Shown piece by piece: positions 1 to 6,977 of a DNA stretch of 17,842 nt (its first letter is position 1; every line of letters begins with the position of its first letter). Source of the DNA: an uncultured Eggerthellaceae bacterium (GTDB lineage Bacteria; Actinomycetota; Coriobacteriia; Coriobacteriales; Eggerthellaceae). The position numbers and the translations under genes were made by a program. The stretch covers positions 1-17,842 of the forward strand of contig CAKUNS010000029.1 of the NCBI GenBank assembly GCA_934668515.1, read 5' to 3'. The notes under the pieces are model-generated. The model saw nothing but the letters and a program-made list of their open reading frames with translations. It was not told the DNA's origin and searched no databases.

Positions 1-2
1 GG

Positions 3-75
<73 letters not shown>

Positions 76-76
76 A

Positions 77-151
77 TGGTGGGCGATACAAGATTTGAAC
101 TTGTGACCTCTTCCGTGTCAGGGAAGCGCTCTCCCCCTGAGCTAATCGCCC
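77..151 (-). tRNA. tRNA-Val (anticodon GAC), CCA encoded
   Basis: The cloverleaf is clear on the minus strand: acceptor GGGCGAT (145-151) pairs with 81-87 (one G-U), the discriminator is position 80, and CCA is encoded at 77-79. The anticodon stem CTTCC/GGAAG holds the loop CTGACAC, giving anticodon GAC (117-119) for GUC/GUU valine. It is the first gene of a two-tRNA unit with tRNA-Gly, from the promoter at 192-219. Confidence 0.97.
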
Positions 152-165
152 GCTTCAGGGAATTT

Positions 166-181
166 CGCAACGCTCGTTGCG
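166..181 (-). other. 16-bp palindrome in tRNA-Val leader
   Basis: CGCAACGCTCGTTGCG has two perfect 7-base arms around a 2-base centre. It lies between the inferred transcription start and the mature tRNA-Val 5' end, so it could be an operator or a leader hairpin seen by processing enzymes. The same CGCAACG word recurs in the tRNA-Leu promoter and leader. Confidence 0.5.
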
Positions 182-191
182 ACAAGAAGAT

Positions 192-219
192 ATACTACCA
201 GAAACCCTATTCTTGTCAA
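192..219 (-). promoter_or_regulatory. Promoter of the tRNA-Val/tRNA-Gly unit
   Basis: On the minus strand a perfect -35 box TTGACA (214-219) is followed after 16 bases by TAGTAT (192-197), a 4 of 6 match to the -10 consensus. Transcription would start near 185, giving a leader of about 33 bases. Directly upstream lies an A/T-only block inside the perfect palindrome ACTTTTTTAAAAAAGT (222-237), placed where an UP element binding the RNA polymerase alpha subunit would lie. Function is inferred from position and sequence only. Confidence 0.7.
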
Positions 220-289
220 AGACTTTTTTAAAAAAGTTTGAATTAGATGCTTGAACTGGGGTTTTCCGATAATTCTCGATTCAATGTCA

Positions 290-748
290 CTATTTGGCGT
301 GAGCAGGCTCGGCAAATTCGCCAGCGCAATGCGGACAACGAGTGGCGCCCTCCTTAACCTCTTCCAAGCAGAAGGGGCAGGTTGCCACAGGCTTGGGCTC
401 TTCATCTTGATCATCCTTGCCCGCAAGCTTGTTGCCAACCTCCTGGGCCTTGTTGACTGCCTTAATCAAGCAAAAAACGACAAGAGCAACGATAAGGAAG
501 TTGATGCAGGCGCTAATGAAGGCACCGAAATCGATGTCCGTGCCAGGGACAACCAAACCCGACACCGCGCCAGCACCGCCACCGGCAACGACGGCAATAA
601 GGGGGTTGATGATGTTGGTGGTAAGGGCAGTGACGATGCCGGTAAATGCACCGCCGATGATGACTGCCACCGCCAGATCCATGACATTGCCGCGATTAAT
701 GAATTCCTTGAACTCGACGAAGAATTTTTTCAGGCTTGCCCTTTCCAT
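290..748 (-). CDS. mscL: Large-conductance mechanosensitive channel MscL with zinc ribbon
   Basis: MscL forms a homopentameric inner-membrane channel that opens under membrane tension and releases solutes during hypo-osmotic shock. The 152-residue product has the family's N-terminal amphipathic helix and RGNVMDLAVAVIIGGAF motif (residues 19-35), a first membrane segment to about residue 48, a periplasmic loop, a second membrane segment at about 76-98, and a charged tail. Beyond the usual end is a small zinc ribbon with two CPxC pairs (C124/C127 and C138/C141), an appendage I believe is seen in other Gram-positive MscL proteins. The ATG at 748 is fixed by an in-frame TAA two codons upstream. 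There is no recognisable ribosome binding site, and the tRNA-Leu terminator ends only 12 bases before the start. How it is transcribed is therefore unclear. Confidence 0.95.
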   Translation of the reverse strand: MERASLKKFFVEFKEFINRGNVMDLAVAVIIGGAFTGIVTALTTNIINPLIAVVAGGGAGAVSGLVVPGTDIDFGAFISACINFLIVALVVFCLIKAVNKAQEVGNKLAGKDDQDEEPKPVATCPFCLEEVKEGATRCPHCAGEFAEPAHAK

Positions 749-760
749 GGCTTATAGGAC

Positions 761-790
761 AAAAAAAGCGACCCCTTATCAGGGTCGCTT
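761..790 (-). terminator. Intrinsic terminator after tRNA-Leu
   Basis: On the minus strand AAGCGACCC (782-790) pairs with GGGTCGCTT (766-774) around a 7-base loop, giving a GC-rich 9-bp stem that runs into seven consecutive T (761-767). It lies 10 bases past the tRNA-Leu CCA end, so it ends tRNA-Leu and any secG read-through transcript. It also isolates mscL. Confidence 0.9.
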
Positions 791-799
791 AAATCTCCG

Positions 800-888
800 T
801 GGTGTCGGAGGCGGGACTTGAACCCGCAAGCCCGAAAATGGGCACTAGCACCTCAAGCTAGCGCGTCTGCCAATTCCGCCACTCCGAC
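800..888 (-). tRNA. tRNA-Leu (anticodon GAG), CCA encoded
   Basis: A class II cloverleaf on the minus strand: acceptor GTCGGAG (882-888) pairs with CTCCGAC (804-810), the discriminator A is at 803 and CCA is encoded at 800-802. The anticodon stem CTAGC/GCTAG encloses loop TTGAGGT, anticodon GAG (852-854), which reads CUC/CUU leucine codons. The long variable arm TGCCCATTTTCGGGCT is typical of leucine tRNAs. It has its own promoter but no terminator separates it from secG. Confidence 0.97.
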
Positions 889-899
889 ATTCATTGCTT

Positions 900-936
900 G
901 CGCAACGATTGATTACTATATCTTAAGTCGTTGCGC
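900..936. repeat. 9-bp inverted repeat bracketing the tRNA-Leu -10 box
   Basis: GCGCAACGA at 900-908 is the exact reverse complement of TCGTTGCGC at 928-936, with a 19-base spacer. One arm falls in the spacer between -35 and -10, the other starts at the inferred transcription start. Such placement fits an operator, but could also be chance in a short region. Confidence 0.5.
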
Positions 937-943
937 TTGTAAA
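915..943 (-). promoter_or_regulatory. Promoter of tRNA-Leu
   Basis: On the minus strand TTTACA (938-943, 5 of 6 to consensus) is followed after exactly 17 bases by TATAGT (915-920, 5 of 6). Start of transcription would be near 908, about 20 bases before the mature tRNA. The -10 box lies in the loop of a perfect 9-bp inverted repeat, GCGCAACGA (900-908) against TCGTTGCGC (928-936). Confidence 0.75.
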
Positions 944-953
944 GAGAAAATTT

Positions 954-1211
954 CTAATTTGTTGAAATAGTTCCCTGCGGGTACAGAAGCATAAGCGCGA
1001 CCAAGGACACTGCGAACACGACGACGCAGATAATGGTGATGCGGTCGAGATTCTTCTCGACAATGCTGGTACCGGTTTGAGACGAATAAACAGCGCTGGC
1101 GATCATGTCGGAAATGCCGGTTCCCTTACCGGAATGCAGCATGATGAACACGATCAGGCCAATGCCCGAAGCGAACAGAAGGATAAGAAACAAAATTGCC
1201 AAGGGACTCAC
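954..1211 (-). CDS. secG: Preprotein translocase subunit SecG
   Basis: SecG is the small auxiliary subunit of the SecYEG translocon in the cytoplasmic membrane. The 85-residue product has two membrane segments (about residues 4-26 and 58-78) joined by a loop with the family hallmarks HSGKGTGISD (26-35) and a Gly/Ser/Thr-rich stretch before the second helix. The start is GTG at 1211, with GGGG about eight bases upstream. It lies 78 bases after gpmI, where a TATAAT promoter is visible, and ends only 10 bases before the -35 box of tRNA-Leu. No terminator separates it from that tRNA gene, so the two are likely co-transcribed in part. SecG at the end of gap-pgk-tpiA clusters is common in Actinobacteria. 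Confidence 0.95.
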   Translation of the reverse strand: MSPLAILFLILLFASGIGLIVFIMLHSGKGTGISDMIASAVYSSQTGTSIVEKNLDRITIICVVVFAVSLVALMLLYPQGTISTN

Positions 1212-1257
1212 TATTCACACCCCATGTGATCGGAAACTTTCAACCAACGAACAAAAG

Positions 1258-1286
1258 ATTATAAACGACCTGATGGTCCTGCGCAA
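1258..1286 (-). promoter_or_regulatory. Likely internal promoter before secG
   Basis: On the minus strand TTGCGC (1281-1286, matching TTG of the -35 consensus) is followed after 17 bases by a perfect TATAAT (1258-1263). Transcription would start near 1251, leaving a leader of about 40 bases before secG. It would let secG and tRNA-Leu be expressed apart from the glycolytic genes. The spacer holds a short GACC/GGTC inverted repeat. Confidence 0.5.
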
Positions 1287-1289
1287 TCT

Positions 1290-2858
1290 CTACACCAAAA
1301 GGTCGCGACCGGTCATTTCTGCCGGAGCATCAAGACCTATCATCGACAAAAGCGTAGGGGCAAGATCACACAATGCACCCTTCGAGCCATCCAGTTTCAT
1401 ATCGCGCCCAGAATAGTCGATAAGGGCCAAGGGCACCGGCGCCGTGGTGTGCGCCGTGAATGGAGCACCATCATCCGCGATCATCTTGTCGGCATTGCCA
1501 TGATCGGCAGTGAGCAGCGCAATGCCGCCCTTGCGCTCGAGTGCGGCAAGAACCTTGCCCACACCCGCGTCAACCGCCTCGACTGCCGCCACAGCAGCCG
1601 GAATGACGCCCGTGTGCCCCACCATGTCGCAGTTGGCGAAGTTCACGATGTAAACGTCGGCCTCATCGTCGTCGATGGCCTTTGCAAGAGCATCAGCCAC
1701 AGCCGGCTCGGACATCTCGGGCTGAAGATCGTATGTAGCAACCTTCGGTGAGGCGATAAGCTCGCGCTCCTCCCCCGTCTTAGCCTGCTCAATGCCGCCA
1801 TTCAAGAAGAACGTGACATGAGCGTACTTCTCGGTTTCAGCGATATGGTACTGGCGAAGGCCGGCAGACGACAAAACATCAGCAAGGACGTTCTGCGGGA
1901 ATTCCTTCTTGAATGCCACCGGCGCATCGAAGTCGGCATCGTATTCGGTAAAGCACACGAACGAGACGTGCGGGTGCTCGCCGCGATCGAAGCCATCGAA
2001 ATCATCCTGGATGAAAGCGCGGGTGATCTGACGTGCGCGATCGGGACGGAAGTTGAAGAAGACGACCGAATCGCCCTCTTTCACGCCACGATCGACAAGG
2101 GAAACGGGGACGACGAACTCGTCGGTGACATCGTTCTCGTACGAAGCCTCCATTGCCTGCGCCGCAGTTCCCTGGAACATCGGTGCCGCATGGACAATCG
2201 CGTTGTACGCAAGCTCCACGCGCTCCCAACGGTTATCGCGGTCCATCGCATAATATCGGCCGCTTACAGATGCAATACGAGCCTCGAACGCCTCGTCGTT
2301 CAAACCGTTCAAGACGTTCTGCAGCTGAACGATGTATCTCTCACCGCTTTTCGGCGGAACGTCACGCCCGTCCATGAAGCAATGGACGAACACCTGAGGA
2401 ACGCCATGTTCTTTAGCTGCGCGGACAAGCGCGTACAGGTGCTCGTTCGAAGAGTGAACGCCGCCGTCCGAAACCAAACCCATGAAATGAAGGGCGCGGC
2501 CTTCCTCTTTAGCATTGTCGAACGCCGCGTTGATAACCTCGTTCTTGGCGATGGAACCGTCTTCGCATGCATGGTTGATGCGCGTGAGCTCCTGATAAAC
2601 CACGCGGCCGGCACCGATATTCAGATGACCAACCTCGGAGTTGCCCATCTGCCCCCGGGGAAGGCCAACCGCCTCGCCCGAAGCCTCAAGCTGGGTGGTA
2701 CTGAAGCGATCGAAGATCGCATCAAGGTTGGGGGTGTTCGCAAGCGAGATCGCGTTTCCCGGACCCGCCTCGGCAATGCCGAAGCCGTCCATGATGATCA
2801 AACATGCAGGAAGAGTGAGCTGAGCGTCATGCTTGCACTGTGCGTCGTTGATGCTCAT
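1290..2858 (-). CDS. gpmI: 2,3-bisphosphoglycerate-independent phosphoglycerate mutase
   Basis: iPGM interconverts 3- and 2-phosphoglycerate in the cytoplasm using two Mn ions and a phosphoserine intermediate. The 522-residue product has the usual length of the family. Visible alkaline-phosphatase-superfamily motifs are IIMDGFG with the metal Asp at about residue 24, GNSEVGHLNIG with the catalytic Ser at about 74, the substrate-binding CFMDGRDVPP loop, DMVGHTG, and TADHGNADKM near the C-terminus. I place the start at the ATG at 2858, which overlaps the tpiA stop as ATGA, giving translational coupling. A GTG nine bases further upstream (2867) is possible but less likely. The first ~16 residues are a polar extension before the conserved core. 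The gene sits between tpiA and secG, unlike the usual actinobacterial cluster. Confidence 0.96.
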   Translation of the reverse strand: MSINDAQCKHDAQLTLPACLIIMDGFGIAEAGPGNAISLANTPNLDAIFDRFSTTQLEASGEAVGLPRGQMGNSEVGHLNIGAGRVVYQELTRINHACEDGSIAKNEVINAAFDNAKEEGRALHFMGLVSDGGVHSSNEHLYALVRAAKEHGVPQVFVHCFMDGRDVPPKSGERYIVQLQNVLNGLNDEAFEARIASVSGRYYAMDRDNRWERVELAYNAIVHAAPMFQGTAAQAMEASYENDVTDEFVVPVSLVDRGVKEGDSVVFFNFRPDRARQITRAFIQDDFDGFDRGEHPHVSFVCFTEYDADFDAPVAFKKEFPQNVLADVLSSAGLRQYHIAETEKYAHVTFFLNGGIEQAKTGEERELIASPKVATYDLQPEMSEPAVADALAKAIDDDEADVYIVNFANCDMVGHTGVIPAAVAAVEAVDAGVGKVLAALERKGGIALLTADHGNADKMIADDGAPFTAHTTAPVPLALIDYSGRDMKLDGSKGALCDLAPTLLSMIGLDAPAEMTGRDLLV

Positions 2859-3628
2859 TTCAAGCACGCCTCGATCATGGTGACGAAGGACTTCGCTTCG
2901 AGGCTGGCGCCGCCAACCAAACCGCCGTCAATGTCCGGCTGCGCGATAAGGTCGTTCACGTTGGCGGGTTTCATCGAACCGCCGTACAGGATGCGCACCT
3001 CATCAGCCGTTGCCTGGCCGAAAAGCTCGGCAAGCGTGGCGCGGATGGCAGCGCAAACCTCCTGAGCCTGCTCGGGCAAAGCCGTGCGACCGGTACCGAT
3101 GGCCCAGATAGGCTCGTATGCGACGACGCACTGAGCCCCCTCGACGGCATCCATGCCAGCAAAGGCGGCCTTGACCTGCGCGCAAACGAATTCGTTCGTC
3201 TCATGCGCGTCATGCACGGCAAGAGACTCGCCCACGCAGACGATAGGATGCATGCCCTGAGCAACCAATGCCTTGGCTTTGCGGTTGACATCCTCGTTCG
3301 TCTCGTCGAACAGGCCGCGACGCTCGGAATGGCCGACGATGCAGTACTCCGCGCGCGCCTCCTTCAGCATGCCGATGGAAATCTCGCCGGTGTATGCGCC
3401 GGACTCTTCCCAATAGCAGTTCTGCGCACCCAAGGCGATGTGCGACTTATCGAAATCGAACACCGTCCATACGGGCTTGATGTCAAGGAACGGCGGGCAG
3501 ACGACGATGTCGACGCGCTCTTTCCAGTCCTTTTCGTACTCGTTTGAAATCTCTTGGGCAAGCACCACCGCTTCAGAGATGGTGTTGTTCATCTTCCAAT
3601 TGCCGGCCATCATGGGTATACGGGCCAT
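2855..3628 (-). CDS. tpiA: Triosephosphate isomerase
   Basis: TIM interconverts dihydroxyacetone phosphate and glyceraldehyde-3-phosphate, acting as a cytoplasmic dimer of (beta/alpha)8 barrels. All catalytic residues are present in the 257-residue product: Lys12 in AGNWKMN, His100 in VGHSERR, and Glu172 in AYEPIWAIGTG, followed by the flexible phosphate-binding loop. The C-terminal YGGSMKPANV and GGLVGGASL motifs are intact. The ATG at 3628 is preceded by AAGGAG at good spacing. It starts 40 bases after pgk, and its stop overlaps the gpmI start by four bases. Confidence 0.98.
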   Translation of the reverse strand: MARIPMMAGNWKMNNTISEAVVLAQEISNEYEKDWKERVDIVVCPPFLDIKPVWTVFDFDKSHIALGAQNCYWEESGAYTGEISIGMLKEARAEYCIVGHSERRGLFDETNEDVNRKAKALVAQGMHPIVCVGESLAVHDAHETNEFVCAQVKAAFAGMDAVEGAQCVVAYEPIWAIGTGRTALPEQAQEVCAAIRATLAELFGQATADEVRILYGGSMKPANVNDLIAQPDIDGGLVGGASLEAKSFVTMIEACLK

Positions 3629-3668
3629 ATTGTCTCCTTACCTGCGAAAACGCGGTTTACAAGGGTAA

Positions 3669-4856
<1,188 letters not shown>

Positions 4857-4874
4857 CGTTTCCTCCTGTTCGTC

Positions 4875-4898
4875 GACCCGTCACAGATAAAACGGGTC
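4875..4898 (-). other. Hairpin just upstream of the pgk ribosome binding site
   Basis: GACCCGT (4892-4898, read on the minus strand) pairs perfectly with ACGGGTC (4875-4881) around a 10-base loop. It ends about 8 bases before the AGGAGGA of pgk. Without a T run it is not a terminator; it may shield the pgk 5' end from exonucleases or tune translation. Confidence 0.55.
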
Positions 4899-4926
4899 AT
4901 TGTTTCATCTTCCATTGGGAATGCAA

Positions 4927-4954
4927 GAAGGGGCGACCGATCGGCCGCCCCTTC
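4927..4954 (-). other. Strong GC-rich hairpin between gap and pgk
   Basis: On the minus strand GAAGGGGCG (4946-4954) pairs perfectly with CGCCCCTTC (4927-4935), and a G-U plus two G-C pairs extend the stem to 12 bp around the tetraloop GATC. It begins 13 bases after the gap stop codon. The following bases TTGCATTCCC contain no real U tract, so an RNA-stability or processing element, or a weak attenuator, is more likely than a terminator. Confidence 0.7.
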
Positions 4955-4967
4955 GCAGTGCCCGGTT

Positions 4968-5969
4968 TTAGAGCATGATCTTAGCGAGATCCTTGACGCG
5001 GTTCGAGTAACCCCACTCGTTGTCGTACCAAGAAACGCACTTGATGGTGTCGCACTTGCCGCCCGGAACCATGGTGAGCTGGGCGTCGAAGATGGACGAA
5101 TGAGCGTTGCCGATGACGTCGCTGGAAACAATGGGCTCTTCGGTGTACTCGAGGATGCCAGCCAGCTCGCCTTCTGCAGCAGCCTTCATAGCGGCGTTGA
5201 CCTCTTCCTTGGTGACCTCGCGCTCGAGCTGAACCGTAAGGTCGACGAGCGATCCGTCAGGGGTGGGAACGCGCACTGCGAAGCCGTCGAACTTGCCCTG
5301 AAGCTCGGGGAGAACCAGAGCAACAGCCTTCGCGGCACCGGTGGTGGTGGGAATGACGTTCTGCGCAGCGGCACGAGCGCGACGCAGGTCCTTGTGGGGA
5401 ACGTCCAGGATGCGCTGGTCGTTGGTGTAGGAGTGGATGGTGGTCATCAGGCCGCGCTTGATGCCGAAGTTCTCAAGCAGGACCTTGGCGAACGGAGCAA
5501 GGCAGTTAGTGGTGCAGGACGCGTTGGAGACGATGTTGTCCTTTTCCTTGTCGTAGTCCTTGTCGTTGACGCCCATGACGATGGTCTTATCGACGTTGGT
5601 GCCGGGAGCGGTGATGATGACCTTCTTAGCACCTGCGGTGATGTGGTCCTTGGCGGTGTTGCCATCGCGGAAGAAACCGGTGGCCTCGACGACAACGTCG
5701 ACGCCGAGCTCAGCCCAGGGGAGATTCTTCGGCTCGCGCTCGCAGCACACCTTGAAGGAGTGGCCGTCGGCGGTGATGACGTCGCCATCAACCGTGACGG
5801 AGTCGTACACGCGGCCATGGACGGAATCGTACTTCAACAGATGGGCCATGGTGTTGATGTCGCCCAGATCGTTGATTGCCACGACCTCGAGTTCCGGATC
5901 GTTCACGGCTGCACGGAAGACAAGGCGGCCAATGCGCCCGAAACCGTTGATAGCAACCTTCGTAGCCAT
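4968..5969 (-). CDS. gap: Glyceraldehyde-3-phosphate dehydrogenase, type I
   Basis: GAPDH oxidises and phosphorylates glyceraldehyde-3-phosphate to 1,3-bisphosphoglycerate with NAD+ in the cytoplasm. The 333-residue product starts with the Rossmann motif INGFGRIGR (7-15). It has NDL at about 33-35, expected for NAD preference, and the active-site SNASCTTNCLAP with Cys152 as nucleophile and His179 in TTIHSYT as its partner. WYDNEWGYSNR marks the C-terminal helix. The ATG at 5969 has AAAGGGGA upstream. It follows whiA by 78 bases that hold inverted repeats but no convincing promoter, so read-through from the uvrC-whiA genes is possible. Confidence 0.98.
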   Translation of the reverse strand: MATKVAINGFGRIGRLVFRAAVNDPELEVVAINDLGDINTMAHLLKYDSVHGRVYDSVTVDGDVITADGHSFKVCCEREPKNLPWAELGVDVVVEATGFFRDGNTAKDHITAGAKKVIITAPGTNVDKTIVMGVNDKDYDKEKDNIVSNASCTTNCLAPFAKVLLENFGIKRGLMTTIHSYTNDQRILDVPHKDLRRARAAAQNVIPTTTGAAKAVALVLPELQGKFDGFAVRVPTPDGSLVDLTVQLEREVTKEEVNAAMKAAAEGELAGILEYTEEPIVSSDVIGNAHSSIFDAQLTMVPGGKCDTIKCVSWYDNEWGYSNRVKDLAKIML

Positions 5970-6003
5970 TCGTATCCCCTTTCATCAAGATACTGTTCAT
6001 GAA

Positions 6004-6035
6004 GCTAAGGTTAGCGTCGTACCTCTCGGACGACG
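6004..6035 (-). promoter_or_regulatory. Adjacent inverted repeats upstream of gap
   Basis: Two repeats abut between whiA and gap. GCTAAGGTTAGC (6004-6015) has perfect 5-base arms around a 2-base centre. CGTCGT (6015-6020) pairs with ACGACG (6030-6035), extendable by CC/GG with one bulge. They lie 35-66 bases before the gap start, where an operator or a leader hairpin would be expected. No regulator can be named. Confidence 0.4.
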
Positions 6036-6047
6036 TACTGTTTCATT

Positions 6048-6977
6048 CTACCCCTTAACCTCGCGCGCCATTTGCTCGATTCGGCGAACGCGATGGTATA
6101 CGGCTGATTTCGAAAGCGGAGGGGACGCGTACTCCCCCAATTCCTTGAGCGTGGCATCGGGATGCTTGGCCCGTAGGCGGATGATTTCCTGCAGCGCAGG
6201 CGGCAGGTTGTCCAGACCATACGTCTCAAGGACGATGCGCATGGCGTAAATCTGGTCGAACGAGGCGTTCGCGGTTTTGATCTGGTTGGCGACCTCGGCG
6301 TTGATCAGGCGGTTCGTATCGTTGCGCACGCTTTTCACCACGCGAGCGTCCTCCATGACGATGGCAGCGTGGTGCGCGCCGACGAAAGCCAAGAACTCAA
6401 GGATGGCCTCGCCGCTTTTCAGGTACACCATGTACGAATTGCGACGCTGCTGAACGCGAGCCGCTATCCCCTTCTCGGCCATCAGTTCGACCAAGCCGTT
6501 GGCAAGCGATTCGCTTTCGACGGTGATCTCGAAATGGAAGTCGCCGCGCGGGTTGGAGACGAAACCGCTGCCCAAGAACGCGCCGCGCAGATACGCCGCG
6601 GCACAGCACTGCTTGTTCACCAGCGACGGCTTGATGCCAAGCTCCAGACCGTCTTCGCCAAGCACGCCAAGATCGACGAGCGCCTCGGCGAGCTTAGGCT
6701 GAACGGGGATGTTGATCAGGTAATTCGGCGTTTGATGCAAAACGCTTCTGCGAACGGTGAGCTCGGTTTTCAGCCCGTAAATCTCATGCACCAGGCGAAT
6801 GACCAAGCGCGCGACGGAAGGCGTGTCGGTTGCCACCTCGACGCGGTAGCGGTTCTTGCCGCTGAAGAACAGCGTGCCCTCGATGCGGATTATGGCCGCA
6901 AGCTGCGCGCGGTCGCAATGCGAGCACACGGGCTCGACACGCGAGAGCTCTTCTTTCACATCTGAGGTGAACGACAC
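6048..6977 (-). CDS. whiA: WhiA-family DNA-binding regulator
   Basis: WhiA is a conserved Gram-positive protein that combines a catalytically dead LAGLIDADG homing-endonuclease fold with a C-terminal helix-turn-helix. It controls sporulation septation in Streptomyces and affects division in Bacillus. The 309-residue product shows the N-terminal SFTSDVKEELSR and a CSHC pair near residue 20, the degenerate LAGLIDADG segment YLRGAFLGSGFVSNP near residue 130, and the C-terminal helix-turn-helix around SKSAVYHRVRRIEQMA. The start is GTG at 6977 with GGAGGTG upstream, inside the last 22 bases of yvcK, so translation is probably coupled. It closes the uvrC-rapZ-yvcK-whiA set. The target in this presumably non-sporulating lineage cannot be told from sequence. 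Confidence 0.95.
   Translation of the reverse strand: MSFTSDVKEELSRVEPVCSHCDRAQLAAIIRIEGTLFFSGKNRYRVEVATDTPSVARLVIRLVHEIYGLKTELTVRRSVLHQTPNYLINIPVQPKLAEALVDLGVLGEDGLELGIKPSLVNKQCCAAAYLRGAFLGSGFVSNPRGDFHFEITVESESLANGLVELMAEKGIAARVQQRRNSYMVYLKSGEAILEFLAFVGAHHAAIVMEDARVVKSVRNDTNRLINAEVANQIKTANASFDQIYAMRIVLETYGLDNLPPALQEIIRLRAKHPDATLKELGEYASPPLSKSAVYHRVRRIEQMAREVKG

Noticed and set aside
2859..2867. GTG start of gpmI at 2867
   Set aside because: The ATG at 2858 overlaps the tpiA stop as ATGA, a common coupling form, and is the better codon.
1818..3065. 415-codon open frame on the plus strand opposite gpmI and tpiA
   Set aside because: Antisense to well-conserved coding sequence and without recognisable domains or ribosome binding site.
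4927..4954. gap-pgk hairpin as an intrinsic terminator
   Set aside because: No U tract follows on the minus strand, and pgk, tpiA and gpmI have no evident promoter of their own.
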